Assembly: GCF_001559595.1 (NCBI RefSeq)
Contig: NZ_LNTY01000039.1
Coordinates: 18,234 to 82,233, forward strand
DNA length: 64,000 nucleotides
Reading direction: 5' to 3'
Origin: Enterovibrio coralii
GTDB taxonomy: Bacteria; Pseudomonadota; Gammaproteobacteria; Enterobacterales; Vibrionaceae
The notes beneath the pieces were generated by a model. It saw only the letters and a program-made list of their open reading frames with translations. It had not been told where the DNA came from and did not search any database. Position numbers and translations under genes: made by a program. This document shows positions 27,519 to 37,385 of the stretch, piece after piece (the stretch's first letter is position 1; every line of letters starts with the position of its first letter).

Positions 27519-28555
27519 GATTGACGCACCGATTGTTGCAATAGCTTCACGGCGTTCATCAGCTCTTGAGATGCGCTACCATGAAGCAGTGCCAACACTT
27601 GTGGACGCAAGTTTGGGATCATCACAAGATCAGCGATCATCTGCTGGAAGAATGCTTGATCGTTTTGATCCGCAACCGCGATGAGGAATTTGTCCAAAAG
27701 GGCATTGTCGGTCAACGATGACCAGCAACGACCCGCAATCGCAATCAGCATTTCACGGTGACGCAGTGATGACTCCGACAACACTTTGCTTACCATCGAT
27801 TGCAATCGCGCATGCTCTGCGCCAGACAGGGCACGCAAATAGGCGGTGAGCAGAAAGAGATCGGCTTCGTCAGCGTTAAGCATTGAAGAGATTTGTTCTT
27901 CGATACGCTCTGCAATGGATTCCGGCAATTGGCAGTGCTCCAAGCAGCCAAGCAGCGCATACCGCGGAGTCTCTGGCATCTGGGACAAGGCTTTACGAAT
28001 ACGGGTGGTATTGTTGTGTTTGTCCATGCGGGCACACAAATCCGCCAGCCCTTGAAGACCAACGCCTTGCCATTCAGTCCAACCCAACTCGCCTGAGAGG
28101 TAATGCTGCGCATGGTCGTAGTACTGGCTGGCTGGCTGGTTCAGGCGCGCGGTTAAGAAAGCATGGAACATGGCTTTCTTGTCGTCTTGCGGGTTAAAGG
28201 TATACGGGTTGTTCGCAAGCTTTTCTTGCTCTTCTTCCGTTGGCGTTTTATCCAAGGTGGCACCCATGGCTTGTGCAACGTATTGGATAAAATCGCCCAG
28301 TGCCGCTTGGTTCAGTAGCCCGCGCTCATCAAGAGGCATTTTCAGAAACCAAATCCAAGGCGATTGCCCAGCTTGGCCAAATGCAATACCGAACTGCGCA
28401 TGTTGCTGCACAGGATAGGGATAAGCCACGCGGTTTTCTTCGATGGCAACAAAGTCCTTTTGGCTGATTTCAGTCACGCGACGACTGAGGTCATAGATGA
28501 CGTAATCACATTTGGCCTGCTCGAGAATGACGTGAAGAGAGAGCGAATTGTCCAT
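27515..28555 (-). CDS. DUF3549 family protein
   Basis: 346 residues, soluble, helical repeat-like second half (ALSQMPETPRYALLGCLEHC, MLIAIAGRCWSSLTDNALLD), which could be HEAT-like. N-terminal SLHVILEQAKCDYVIYDLSR is the DUF3549 signature. Function unknown. Co-transcribed with DUF3301 and divergent from yqcC. Confidence 0.85.
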   Translation of the reverse strand: MDNSLSLHVILEQAKCDYVIYDLSRRVTEISQKDFVAIEENRVAYPYPVQQHAQFGIAFGQAGQSPWIWFLKMPLDERGLLNQAALGDFIQYVAQAMGATLDKTPTEEEQEKLANNPYTFNPQDDKKAMFHAFLTARLNQPASQYYDHAQHYLSGELGWTEWQGVGLQGLADLCARMDKHNNTTRIRKALSQMPETPRYALLGCLEHCQLPESIAERIEEQISSMLNADEADLFLLTAYLRALSGAEHARLQSMVSKVLSESSLRHREMLIAIAGRCWSSLTDNALLDKFLIAVADQNDQAFFQQMIADLVMIPNLRPQVLALLHGSASQELMNAVKLLQQSVRQS

Positions 28556-28690
28556 ATTACTTCTATTGTTGTTGCCGCACGTGGCGGTGGATGAAAAGAG
28601 CGTCAGTATACATACCGACTTTGTTATTTTTTGATATGCTTGCGCGCAACACGAATTTCAACCCATGCAGCCAAAGAAGAGAGTAATTTC

Positions 28691-29017
28691 ATGAGCAAAC
28701 ACCAAAAAGTCGGTGTACTCCTGCTTCAGCTCAAAACCGTCCTTGAGCAACACGGCCATTGGCAAGATGAGGCACCCGCTGATGACAAGCTCGCGAGCAG
28801 TGAGCCTTTTGCCATTGATACCTTGTCGTGCACCGAATGGCTGCAGTGGATTTTCATCCCCAAGATGCAGTTCTTGGTTGATCATCAATTCCCGCTGCCG
28901 ACGTCCTTTAGCATCTCCCCTTATGTGGAAGAAGCATTGAAAGGCACAGACGGACACTTGGAAATTACTCAGGTATCGACAGACATCGATGCCCTGTTCA
29001 GTAGCGATACCCAATAA
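28691..29017 (+). CDS. yqcC: YqcC family protein (DUF446)
   Basis: 108 residues from the ATG at 28691; the upstream in-frame start has no support. Small soluble protein: LLLQLKTVLEQHGHWQDEAP, then CTEWLQWIFIPKMQFLVDHQ, typical of YqcC. Function unknown. Five bp before truC, as in E. coli, where syd and csrB are also neighbours. Confidence 0.9.
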   Translation: MSKHQKVGVLLLQLKTVLEQHGHWQDEAPADDKLASSEPFAIDTLSCTEWLQWIFIPKMQFLVDHQFPLPTSFSISPYVEEALKGTDGHLEITQVSTDIDALFSSDTQ

Positions 29018-29022
29018 GTACC

Positions 29023-29763
29023 ATGCAAATCGAACTTGAAATTGTCTACCGCGATGAGTGGCTCATTGCGGTCAATAAACCTTCCGGCATGCTGGTCCAC
29101 CGCTCGTGGTTGGACAAAGGTGAAACCCGTTTTGTTATGCAAACCTTGCGTGACCAGATTGGGCAGCATGTTTTCCCGCTCCACCGTTTAGACCGACCGA
29201 CATCTGGCGTGCTTTTGTTTGCTTTGTCCTCGGAGATGGCCGCAGAAATGATGCCGAAATTTGCTGGGCGTGATATTCACAAAACCTACCATGCGATTGT
29301 GCGAGGGTGGATTCAGGAAGGGGCGACGCTGGATTATCCGCTCAAAGAAGAGCTGGATAAAGTGGCAGACAAATTTGCCACGGCAGAACCAGAAGCCAAA
29401 GAAGCCAAAGAAGCCATCACGGAGTACCGACCATTGGCACATGCGGAATTGCCCATTGCGATGGGACGCTATCAAAGCTGCCGTTATACGCTGGTGGAGA
29501 TGAAACCGCATACCGGACGCAAGCATCAACTTCGTCGTCACATGCATCACTTGAGTCATCATATTGTGGGTGATGTGAACCATGGTGATGGTCGACACAA
29601 TCGCTTATTCCGACAAGAGTTTGAGTGCCATCAGTTGCTGCTTCACGCATCGCGTACCGAGTTTACGCATCCTGTAACACAAGAGCAGGTAGTGATTGAG
29701 GCAAACGTGGATTCGGTATGGCGACGTGTGCTCGACGGTTTAGGTTTACACGATCATCTTTGA
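29023..29763 (+). CDS. truC: tRNA pseudouridine(65) synthase
   Basis: 246 residues. RluA-family pseudouridine synthase modifying U65 in the T arm of tRNA. Catalytic Asp57 in HRLDRPTSGVLLFAL; binding motif MKPHTGRKHQLRRHMHHL; no S4 domain, as expected for TruC. Co-transcribed with yqcC and followed by a terminator. Confidence 0.95.
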   Translation: MQIELEIVYRDEWLIAVNKPSGMLVHRSWLDKGETRFVMQTLRDQIGQHVFPLHRLDRPTSGVLLFALSSEMAAEMMPKFAGRDIHKTYHAIVRGWIQEGATLDYPLKEELDKVADKFATAEPEAKEAKEAITEYRPLAHAELPIAMGRYQSCRYTLVEMKPHTGRKHQLRRHMHHLSHHIVGDVNHGDGRHNRLFRQEFECHQLLLHASRTEFTHPVTQEQVVIEANVDSVWRRVLDGLGLHDHL

Positions 29764-29775
29764 ACCGTTAAAGAC

Positions 29776-29806
29776 AAAAAAACCGCCGTGAAGGCGGTTT
29801 TTCTTT
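29776..29806. terminator. Bidirectional terminator between truC and yaeH
   Basis: AAAAAACCGCC-GTGA-GGCGGTTTTTC hairpin with A and T tracts, convergent genes on both sides. Confidence 0.9.
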
Positions 29807-29820
29807 GCTTTGAAAAGTGC

Positions 29821-30198
29821 TTAGAGCTTTTCCAGATCGGCCTCGATCTCGGCGATCTTGCTTGCGACCACTTTTTCCAAATGTCGAAGGTCTCGCAGGA
29901 TCTTTTTCTTGGTGTCTTGCTCGGTTTGCTCGCGTCGTACGATTTTATCGAGCTCATCCACCACCAAAGAAAGACTACGGTTTATCTCTGTGACTTCTCT
30001 AAATCGACCGCTTCCGCTGTCGACCACGACATTTTTGCGCTGGCGTGGGTATTTGAATTTCACGCTTTTGGCAAACAGTTCACCTTTCGCTTTGTGAAAG
30101 TAGATTTTCAGCGTGTCTGAATTGGCTTCCTGACGAAGGGTGTAGCGTTCGATGTTTTCAGGTTTCTCGATACCGATGTTTTTAAGATTCTGGTACAT
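29821..30198 (-). CDS. yaeH: UPF0325 family protein YaeH
   Basis: 125 residues, soluble. [20 protein letters not shown] then [20 protein letters not shown] and KFKYPRQRK follow E. coli YaeH almost position by position. The C-terminal third is a long helix ([20 protein letters not shown]). Function unknown. Near glnD as in E. coli, but the dapD gene that separates them there is absent here. Confidence 0.92.
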   Translation of the reverse strand: MYQNLKNIGIEKPENIERYTLRQEANSDTLKIYFHKAKGELFAKSVKFKYPRQRKNVVVDSGSGRFREVTEINRSLSLVVDELDKIVRREQTEQDTKKKILRDLRHLEKVVASKIAEIEADLEKL

Positions 30199-30217
30199 AA
30201 CTGCCTCTCTTCGTCTG

Positions 30218-30302
30218 CTCAGACATTGGTTTCAACTACTTACTGTTCACTTTAGCAGCACCTTGGTGCCATCCCCAACAGAAGTAATGATCAATGTCTG
30301 AG
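30218..30302. repeat. Long-range inverted repeat with inner palindrome upstream of yaeH
   Basis: Perfect 11-bp arms CTCAGACATTG (30218-30228) and CAATGTCTGAG (30292-30302) enclose 63 bp that contain the dyad GCACC-TT-GGTGC (30258-30269). It lies between the glnD stop and the yaeH start. It could fold as a branched RNA structure or be a regulatory site. Confidence 0.5.
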
Positions 30303-30362
30303 ACTTGTGGAAGAGATCGCCAGACGTTCTAATTAGCTGTACAAAATTAGTGTGTTATTCGG

Positions 30363-32982
30363 CTATTGCGCATCATTTAACGCATCAAATAGGGCATCTT
30401 TTAACGCTTGCTGTGCATCCTCCGATAAAGCCTGCCTATCACCGTCAGTCACAATGAAAAAGTCTTCTGCACGCTCGCCAATCGTGGTGATTTTTGCGGC
30501 TTGAAGCGAGACGCCTTGGCGCGCAAAAACCGCCCCTACGCGAGCCAGTAGCCCTGGCATATCGAGTGCAACCAGCTCTAGCAAGGTGCGTCGACCTGTG
30601 CGTGTTGGTAAGAAGGTGACTTGCGTTTTGACGTTAAACGCCATCAGCTTTCTCGGTGCGCGTTTGACGGGGATGGTGATTTTCCCGTCTTGCATTAAAG
30701 CCAGTTGCACGCCATCGCGGATGGTGTCATGTCGGTCGGATTGAATCGCCTCGTTGTTGGCATCCAGCACCATAAAGGTATCGAGGGTAAAGCCATCCTT
30801 GCTGGTCATGATCTGGGCGTCATGAACACTGAGGTTTTTCTTATCCAGTGCCGCAACAACCCGCGCAAAGAGGCTGGGCTTATCTTCGCTGTAGACAAAG
30901 ATTTCGGTGCCGCCGCGCGTCGCGTTTTTACTGACCAACACCAATGGCTCGTTGCTTCGTGGTTGAGGATGTGCTCACTGTGCCATGCAATTTGCTTGTG
31001 CGTGTGGCGAAGGAAGTAATCGGCTTTAAAGCGCTGCCACAGCAGCTCAATGTCACGCGGCGCAAAGCCATGTTTTCTGAGAAGTGCGGAAGCTAAGTGC
31101 TGATTGTGACGGATACGCTCACGTACATCTGGCGGGTTCTCCAACCCACGGCGCAGGGCTTTTTGGGTGGAGTAATAAAGCTCTGCAAGAAGGGTTCGTT
31201 TCCAGCTATTCCAAAGCTCTGGGTTGGTGGCGTTGATGTCCGCGACGGTCAGGCAAATCAGGTAATCTAGACGCTCTTCATCTCGCACTTTTTGGGCGAA
31301 ATCCGTGATGACTTCCGGATCGTAGATGTCGCGACGTTGGGCGGTCACTGACATCAGCAAGTGATTGCCAACAAGCCAACTGACCAGGTTCGCTTCGGGG
31401 CGCGAGAAACCGTGGTCGATACAGAAGGTGTAGGCTTCTTCAGCACCAATTTCTGAGTGATCGCCGCCACGCCCTTTGCCGATATCGTGAAAAATAGCCG
31501 CCAGCAGCAGAAGCTCCGGTTTAGCGAGCCTTGGCAATACGTCGCAGCAAATTGGATGTTTGTCGCGGTTTTCTTCTTGGGCAAAGCGGTTGATGTGTTT
31601 GAGCAAACGTATGGTGTGTTCGTCCACCGTGTAGGCATGGAACAGATCGAACTGCATTTGGCCGACAATTTGGCTCCACTGCGGAAGATACGCTGACAAT
31701 ACCCCGTGCTTGTGCATCAGAGGGAAGGCCTTGTGCAACGCGTTAGGATGGCGCGTGAGGGCAATAAATTTTTCTTTGGCTTCAGGGATATCACACAAGA
31801 AGCGGTTTAAGCGGCGTCTTGCTGTGCGAAGCTGGCGCAAGGTTGGCGCGGAAATTGACTCTATCGACTTGTCATTGGCGATATGCAGGAACATATCAAT
31901 GATGGTGTCAGGACGTGCTTGGAACAGTGCCGGTTTTCGCGCCTCGATTTGACGGCCTTTTCGTTGAAAGTCGTCGCTGAGAATCTCTATCTTTTTGTTA
32001 TCTGGTTCGTCATTGATTTCTAGCTCGAACAGGCGGATCAGCATTTTGTTAAGCTCTGCGACGCGGCCGAGGGTGCGGTAGAAATCTTTCATCATCATTT
32101 CGATGCCGCGGTTTCCGTCGCCCTGATAACCAAGGGTCTCTGCGACAGAAGGCTGATGAGCGAAGGTCAGACGGTTGTCATAACGACGAAGCTCAAGGTG
32201 CAAGGCAAAACGAATACGCCAAAGTACGGTTTGGCATTCGTCGAGCTCGCGAAACTCTGCATCCGTCAAAAAGCCGTATTTGCTCATTTCACGAAGCTAG
32301 TGGCGCCAAAGTGGCGGCGGGCAATCCAGCTTAACGTGTGAATGTCGCGAAGGCCGCCGGGGCTTGATTTGATGTCAGGCTCAAGGTTGTAGGCCGTGTC
32401 GTGATAGCGAGCATGTCGATCGGTCTGTTCTTTGACTTTGGCTTTAAAGAACTTCTCGCTAGGCCAAAATTGCTCCGAGTGAATTCGGTTTTTCAGTTCG
32501 TGATAAATGCGCTCGCTGCCGCACAGAAGGCGTGCTTCCTGTAAGTTGGTGGCAACAGTTAAATCGTCCATGCCCACGTCCATACACTCTGTGAGCGTGC
32601 GAACACTGTGGCCGACTTCGAGTTTCAAATCCCAAAGCAAGGTGACAAATTCGCTGATTTTCTGTTGGTAGGTTTTGTCGATACAACCTTCGCTGAGAAT
32701 AAGCAGGTCAATGTCTGACAGGGGATGAAGTTCTCGGCGGCCATAACCACCCACGGCAATGAGTGAAAGGCTAGGGTGGTGGTCGAAGTCATAATGCTGC
32801 CAAAGGCGAGCAAGCAAGGCGTCCATATAATCTGAACGGGCGTAAACCAAATCGTTGACGGAGACATGATTGAGAAAAGCGGTTTTTTGCTGCTCACCGA
32901 AAAGCGTCAGCTGCTGTTTGAGGGTTTGCAGATCCAGTTGATCAGCCGTCAATTCATTCGGGGAGAGCAAAACGTCGTTCAT
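30363..32982 (-). CDS. glnD: Bifunctional [protein-PII] uridylyltransferase/uridylyl-removing enzyme, with two frameshifts in this sequence
   Basis: About 873 residues restored (E. coli 890). Senses glutamine and adds or removes UMP on PII proteins, setting nitrogen assimilation. Domains in order: nucleotidyltransferase ([20 protein letters not shown]), linker, HD domain ([20 protein letters not shown]), two ACT domains ([40 protein letters not shown]). Breaks: near 32290 a GG read as G (restores [17 protein letters not shown]), and near 30952 an AAA read as AA (restores [20 protein letters not shown]). Both are between well conserved segments, so errors are likelier than decay. Downstream of map, as in E. 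coli. Confidence 0.93.
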
Positions 32983-33006
32983 TGTCTTCCTTGGCGTATA
33001 CAGGTT

Positions 33007-33042
33007 TAAAAAAAGTCGGCACTGAGGCCGACTTTTATTTTT
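33007..33042 (-). terminator. Terminator between map and glnD
   Basis: AAAGTCGGC-CTCAGT-GCCGAC hairpin followed by T7 on the minus strand; also A/T-flanked on the other strand. It suggests that glnD is largely expressed from its own promoter. Confidence 0.8.
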
Positions 33043-33051
33043 TCTAGATTT

Positions 33052-33849
33052 TTAGGCGTTGTTCAAAATTCGTGGCAGCGACTCGTCGCTACGCAGCGTC
33101 AGGATCTCACAACCTGAATCTGTGACCAGAATGGTGTGTTCCCACTGCGCTGATTTCTTGCCATCAACGGTGTATACCGTCCAGCCATCATCTTCATCCA
33201 AGATGGTGCCGAATTTGCCTGCATTAATCATCGGTTCGATGGTGAAACACATGCCCGCTTTCATCACAGTGCGGTCGCTGTTTTTGTAGTGAACCACTTG
33301 CGGCTCTTCGTGGAACTCAGAGCCGATGCCGTGACCACAGTAATCTTTTACGATTGAGTAGCGGCGCGGACGGTTTTTGATGAATTTCTGGATTTCAGTA
33401 CCCAGATCGCCAATTCGTGCACCTGGTTTTACTTTTTTCAGGGCTTGATAAAGGCTTTCTTGCGCAACGTGGCACAGTGCTTTGTCTTCTGCAGACACAT
33501 CACCAATCAGGAACATCTTAGAGGTGTCACCGTGGTAACCGTCTTTGATGACAGTGATATCGATGTTGATGATGTCACCATCTTTCAGCACATCACCTTC
33601 ACATGGAATGCCGTGACATACGATGTGGTTGATAGATGTACAGATCGATTTAGGGAAACCGTGGTAGTTCAGCGGCGCAGGAATTGCCTCTTGCGTTTCA
33701 GTGATGTACTTGTGGCAAATGTCATCCAGCTCTTTGGTGGTCACGCCTGCTTTGACGTGAGGTTCGATCATTTCCAGTACGTCGGCTGCAAGGCGACCGG
33801 CTACACGCATTTTTTCAATTTCTTCAGCCGTTTTGATTTTGGCGCTCAT
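33052..33849 (-). CDS. map: Type I methionine aminopeptidase
   Basis: 265 residues. Removes the initiator Met from nascent proteins. Pita-bread fold with metal ligands visible: GDIINIDITVIKDGYHGDTS (two Asp), HGIGSEFHEEPQVVHY (His), CFTIEPMI (Glu) and SAQWEHTILVT (Glu). Divergent from rpsB, the arrangement also found in E. coli. Confidence 0.96.
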   Translation of the reverse strand: MSAKIKTAEEIEKMRVAGRLAADVLEMIEPHVKAGVTTKELDDICHKYITETQEAIPAPLNYHGFPKSICTSINHIVCHGIPCEGDVLKDGDIINIDITVIKDGYHGDTSKMFLIGDVSAEDKALCHVAQESLYQALKKVKPGARIGDLGTEIQKFIKNRPRRYSIVKDYCGHGIGSEFHEEPQVVHYKNSDRTVMKAGMCFTIEPMINAGKFGTILDEDDGWTVYTVDGKKSAQWEHTILVTDSGCEILTLRSDESLPRILNNA

Positions 33850-34003
33850 TGCTTTCTCTCGGTTAGCTCTCTCGTTATTGATGGTTATCTCAACGAAAGA
33901 ATGTATGACAGCATTTACTACATATTATCAATCGCATCGCCATGTGGGAACCGTGAGAGATAAAGTGACTGCTTTTTTATGCTGGATTTGATGGCAGTTT
34001 TTA

Positions 34004-34012
34004 TGGTATAAA
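34004..34012 (+). promoter_or_regulatory. rpsB extended -10 promoter
   Basis: TGGTATAAA (extended -10, TATAAA at 34007-34012) without a good -35 at 17 bp. It is followed by a GC-rich discriminator GCGCGCCG, typical of stringently controlled ribosomal promoters. E. coli rpsB also uses an extended -10. Confidence 0.65.
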
Positions 34013-34019
34013 GCGCGCC

Positions 34020-34179
34020 GAAATACGCCTTCATGGTTAATCTTGAAAACAGGTTCTATGCTGGTGGTTTCACCAAATACTATTTATTTAACTCACACAC
34101 ATATCGACACATGCGCCGGGGTGCCCTTAAGGGTCGGCAGTATGGGATATGTGGAGGCCTAACCCCAAGAGGAATTAAA
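34020..34179 (+). promoter_or_regulatory. rpsB 5' leader, probable S2 autoregulatory element
   Basis: About 160 nt untranslated leader. rpsB leaders of gammaproteobacteria fold into a conserved structure through which ribosomal protein S2 represses rpsB-tsf. Here GGGTGCCCTTAAGGGTCGGC and GTGGAGGCCTAACCCC next to the ribosome site could pair. Structure not computed. Confidence 0.55.
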
Positions 34180-34908
34180 ATGGCTACTGTTTCAATGCGC
34201 GACATGCTGAAAGCTGGTGTTCACTTCGGTCACCAGACTCGTTACTGGAACCCTAAGATGAAGCCGTTCATCTTCGGTGCACGTAACAAGGTTCACATCA
34301 TCAACCTAGAAAAAACTGTACCAATGTTCAACGACGTACTGGCTGAACTGACTAAAGTTGGTGAGCGCAAAGGTAAAGTACTGTTCGTTGGTACTAAGCG
34401 TGCCGCTAGCGAATCTGTTAAAGCAGCTGCAGAAAGCTGTGACCAGTACTACGTGAACAACCGTTGGTTGGGCGGTATGCTGACCAACTGGAAAACTGTT
34501 CGCCAGTCAATCAAACGTCTGAAAGATCTGGAAACTCAATCTACTGACGGTACTTTCGAGAAGCTGACTAAGAAAGAAGCTCTGATGCGTACTCGTGAGA
34601 TGGAAAAACTTGAGAAATCTCTGGGTGGTATCAAGAACATGGGCGGTCTGCCAGACGCACTGTTCGTAATCGACGCTGATCACGAGCACATCGCGATCAA
34701 AGAAGCGAACAACCTGGGTATCCCAGTATACGCAGTAGTTGATACTAACTCTGATCCAGACGGCGTTGACTTCGTTATCCCAGGTAACGACGACGCAATC
34801 CGTGCTGTTCAACTGTACCTGAACGCTGCTGCTCAATCTTACAAAGAAGGCCGTAGCCAGGACATCGTTGCTCAAGCAGAAGACGAGCTGGTTGAAGTAG
34901 CTGAGTAA
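34180..34908 (+). CDS. rpsB: 30S ribosomal protein S2
   Basis: 242 residues from the ATG at 34180, preceded by AGAGGAATTAAA; the longer ORF start at 34033 reads through the regulatory leader and is wrong. Conserved [20 protein letters not shown] and the coiled-coil insert ([20 protein letters not shown]). Codon use is strongly biased as in highly expressed genes. First gene of rpsB-tsf. Confidence 0.97.
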   Translation: MATVSMRDMLKAGVHFGHQTRYWNPKMKPFIFGARNKVHIINLEKTVPMFNDVLAELTKVGERKGKVLFVGTKRAASESVKAAAESCDQYYVNNRWLGGMLTNWKTVRQSIKRLKDLETQSTDGTFEKLTKKEALMRTREMEKLEKSLGGIKNMGGLPDALFVIDADHEHIAIKEANNLGIPVYAVVDTNSDPDGVDFVIPGNDDAIRAVQLYLNAAAQSYKEGRSQDIVAQAEDELVEVAE

Positions 34909-34980
34909 GACAACTGCTCCTTGTGAGCGTTCTTAGCCATCAGACTGTCACAGACAGCACTGTAAGCTAAGTAGGTTAGC

Positions 34981-35007
34981 AGGGCCCACTATCGGCCCTG
35001 ATTTTTA
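34981..35007 (+). terminator. Attenuator between rpsB and tsf
   Basis: AGGGCC-CACTATC-GGCCCT stem followed by GATTTTT. A partial terminator at this place is known in E. coli and lowers tsf relative to rpsB. Confidence 0.7.
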
Positions 35008-35037
35008 CCCTAATTGTTTCGAATCGAGGAATGAACA

Positions 35038-35879
35038 ATGGCTGTTACCGCTGCCTGGTAAAAGAACTGCGCGAACGCACTGGCGCAGGCATGATGGAAT
35101 GTAAGAAAGCGCTGGTAGAAACTAACGGCGACATCGAGCTGGCAATTGAAAACATGCGTAAGTCAGGCGCTGCTAAAGCTGCTAAGAAAGCAGGTAACGT
35201 AGCTGCTGAAGGCGCGATCATCATCAAAGAAGCTGATGGTGTTGCTGCTCTGGTAGAAGTTAACTGCCAAACTGACTTCGTAGCAAAAGATGGTAACTTC
35301 ACTGCATTCGCTAACGAAGTAGCTGAAGCTGCTCTGGCGAACAAAGCATCTGTTGAAGAACTGCAAGCGCAATTCGAAGAAGCACGTGTTGCTCTGGTTG
35401 CTAAAATCGGTGAAAACATCTCTATCCGTCGCGTAGCATACGTTGAAGGTACTGCGATTGCTTCTTACCGTCACGGCGAGCGCATCGGTGTTGTTGTTGC
35501 TGGTGAAGGCGACGCAGAAACTCTGAAGCACATCGCAATGCACGTTGCTGCATCACGCCCAGAGTACGTGAACCCATCTGACGTTCCAGCTGACGTAGTT
35601 GCTAAAGAGCGCGAAGTTCAAGTTGAAATCGCAATGAACGAAGGCAAGCCTAAAGAAATCGCTGAAAAGATGGTTGAAGGCCGCATGAAGAAGTTCACTG
35701 GCGAAGTTTCACTGACTGGCCAACCTTTCATCATGGAACCTAAGAAAACTGTAGGCGAAATCCTGAAAGAAAAAGGCGCGTCAGTTTCTACTTTCATCCG
35801 TCTAGAAGTGGGTGAAGGTATCGAGAAAGTTCAAGGCATGAGCTTCGCAGAAGAAGTTGCAGCCGCTCAGAAAGGTTAA
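35038..35879 (+). CDS. tsf: Elongation factor Ts, frameshifted near its start in this sequence
   Basis: About 280 residues restored. Guanine-nucleotide exchange factor for EF-Tu. True start is ATG at 35038 (MAVTAA...). At 35054-35055 a CC should be CCC, giving [20 protein letters not shown]; as printed, that frame stops after six codons. An apparent ORF from 35031 (MNNGCYRC...) is a by-product of the slip. Conserved TDFVAKD motif (EF-Tu nucleotide release) and the [19 protein letters not shown] region are intact. Essential and strongly codon-biased, so the break is an error. Confidence 0.95.
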
Positions 35880-35896
35880 TTCCTCTTTGAGAACCC

Positions 35897-35925
35897 AAAA
35901 GACCGCAGAACCCTGCGGTCTTTTT
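35897..35925. terminator. Terminator after tsf
   Basis: AAAAGACCGCAG-AACC-CTGCGGTCTTTTT hairpin. Confidence 0.9.
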
Positions 35926-35966
35926 ACAATCCCATCCGTAGAAGTAAGTGCCTAAAGGTAGTGAGC

Positions 35967-36695
35967 ATGACTACAAATCCAAAACCAGCCTATCAACGAA
36001 TTTTGCTTAAATTGAGCGGCGAAGCGCTCCAAGGAAAAGAAGGCTTCGGTATCGATCCAGCTGTACTTGATCGTATGGCGCAAGAAATTAAAGAACTGGT
36101 AGAACTTGGCGTACAAGTTGGTCTGGTCATTGGTGGTGGTAACCTATTCCGCGGTGCAGGTCTTGCAGAAGCGGGTATGAACAGGGTTGTGGGCGACCAC
36201 ATGGGTATGCTGGCGACTGTGATGAACGGTCTGGCAATGCGTGATGCACTGCATCGTGCCTATGTGAACGCGCGGGTAATGTCGGCAATTCCTCTAAACG
36301 GTGTCTGTGACAGCTACAACTGGGCAGAAGCAATCAGCCAACTGCGCAACGGTCGCGTGGTGATCTTCTCTGCAGGTACAGGTAATCCATTCTTCACGAC
36401 CGATTCTGCTGCGTGTCTGCGCGGTATCGAAATCGAGTCAGACGTTGTGATTAAAGCAACCAAGGTAGATGGTGTTTACACTGACGATCCAGCGAAAAAC
36501 CCAGATGCTGAACTGTACAGCAACCTGACTTACCAAGACGTTCTTGAAAAAGAACTGAAAGTGATGGACTTAGCTGCCTTCACTCTGGCTCGCGATCACA
36601 AGATGCCTATCCGTGTTTTCAACATGAATAAGCCAGGCGCGTTGCGTCGAGTTGTGATGGGTGAGCAAGAAGGCACACTAATTAATAACGGTTAA
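35967..36695 (+). CDS. pyrH: Uridylate kinase
   Basis: 242 residues from the ATG at 35967 (AAAGG about 10 bases upstream; a GTG six bases earlier is in frame). Hexameric UMP kinase of the amino-acid kinase fold, making UDP for RNA and envelope sugars. Visible: [69 protein letters not shown]. Order rpsB-tsf-pyrH-frr is conserved widely. Confidence 0.97.
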   Translation: MTTNPKPAYQRILLKLSGEALQGKEGFGIDPAVLDRMAQEIKELVELGVQVGLVIGGGNLFRGAGLAEAGMNRVVGDHMGMLATVMNGLAMRDALHRAYVNARVMSAIPLNGVCDSYNWAEAISQLRNGRVVIFSAGTGNPFFTTDSAACLRGIEIESDVVIKATKVDGVYTDDPAKNPDAELYSNLTYQDVLEKELKVMDLAAFTLARDHKMPIRVFNMNKPGALRRVVMGEQEGTLINNG

Positions 36696-36752
36696 TCGAA
36701 ATTAGTGGCATAATTCCACTCGTTAGAAAAAAGAATCTTCAAGGATACTCTC

Positions 36753-37310
36753 GTGATCAATGAAATTAACGCAGATGCGAAAGAGCGCATGCACAAAAGC
36801 GTTGAAGCGCTGAAGAACACCTTAACCAAAATCCGTACTGGTCGTGCACACCCAGCTTTGCTGGATGGCCTGTCAGTAGATTACTACGGTTCAGCGACTC
36901 CGCTTAAGCAACTGGCTTCAATCGTAGCAGAAGACGCACGTACACTGGCGATCACTGTATTCGACAAGTCAATCACTCAAGCTGTTGAAAAAGCGATCAT
37001 GACCTCTAGCTTGGGCCTGAACCCAATGTCTGCAGGTACGGTTATTCGCGTTCCATTGCCACCGCTGACTGAAGAACGTCGTCGCGATCTGGTTAAGATC
37101 GTACGTGCTGAAGCGGAAGGTGGTCGTGTTGCAGTACGTAACATCCGTCGTGACGCAAACAGCGACCTGAAAGCTCTGTTGAAAGACAAAGAGATTTCTG
37201 AAGATGACGAGCGTCGTGGTCAAGACGACATCCAGAAGCTGACTGATGCGGCAGTGAAAGAAATTGACGCGATTCTTGAAGCGAAAGAAAAAGAGTTGAT
37301 GGAAGTATAA
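36753..37310 (+). CDS. frr: Ribosome recycling factor
   Basis: 185 residues, GTG start ([20 protein letters not shown]). With EF-G it splits post-termination ribosomes. Conserved [20 protein letters not shown] and [20 protein letters not shown]. Follows pyrH and ends with a terminator. Confidence 0.97.
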   Translation: MINEINADAKERMHKSVEALKNTLTKIRTGRAHPALLDGLSVDYYGSATPLKQLASIVAEDARTLAITVFDKSITQAVEKAIMTSSLGLNPMSAGTVIRVPLPPLTEERRRDLVKIVRAEAEGGRVAVRNIRRDANSDLKALLKDKEISEDDERRGQDDIQKLTDAAVKEIDAILEAKEKELMEV

Positions 37311-37337
37311 TTCCGGCTACACTCTGATTCCATTGCC

Positions 37338-37370
37338 AAAGCGCTGTGCTAGCAGTACAGCGCTTTTTAT
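37338..37370. terminator. Terminator between frr and uppS
   Basis: AAAGCGCTGT and ACAGCGCTTT arms (37338-37347, 37357-37366) then TTAT, A-rich on the left side. Confidence 0.75.
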
Positions 37371-37385
37371 TTGCGAAGGATAATG

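Noticed and set aside
30363..32982. glnD as a pseudogene or as three separate genes
   Set aside because: The three pieces line up end to end with conserved domains on both sides of each break and only one base missing at each.
34033..34179. N-terminal extension of rpsB
   Set aside because: The longer frame covers the known leader region and the correct ATG at 34180 has a good ribosome site and the family N-terminus.
35031..35060. Programmed frameshift in tsf or other split genes
   Set aside because: No slippery heptamer with stimulatory structure, and such breaks occur in twelve unrelated genes with simple homopolymer losses; sequencing error is far simpler.
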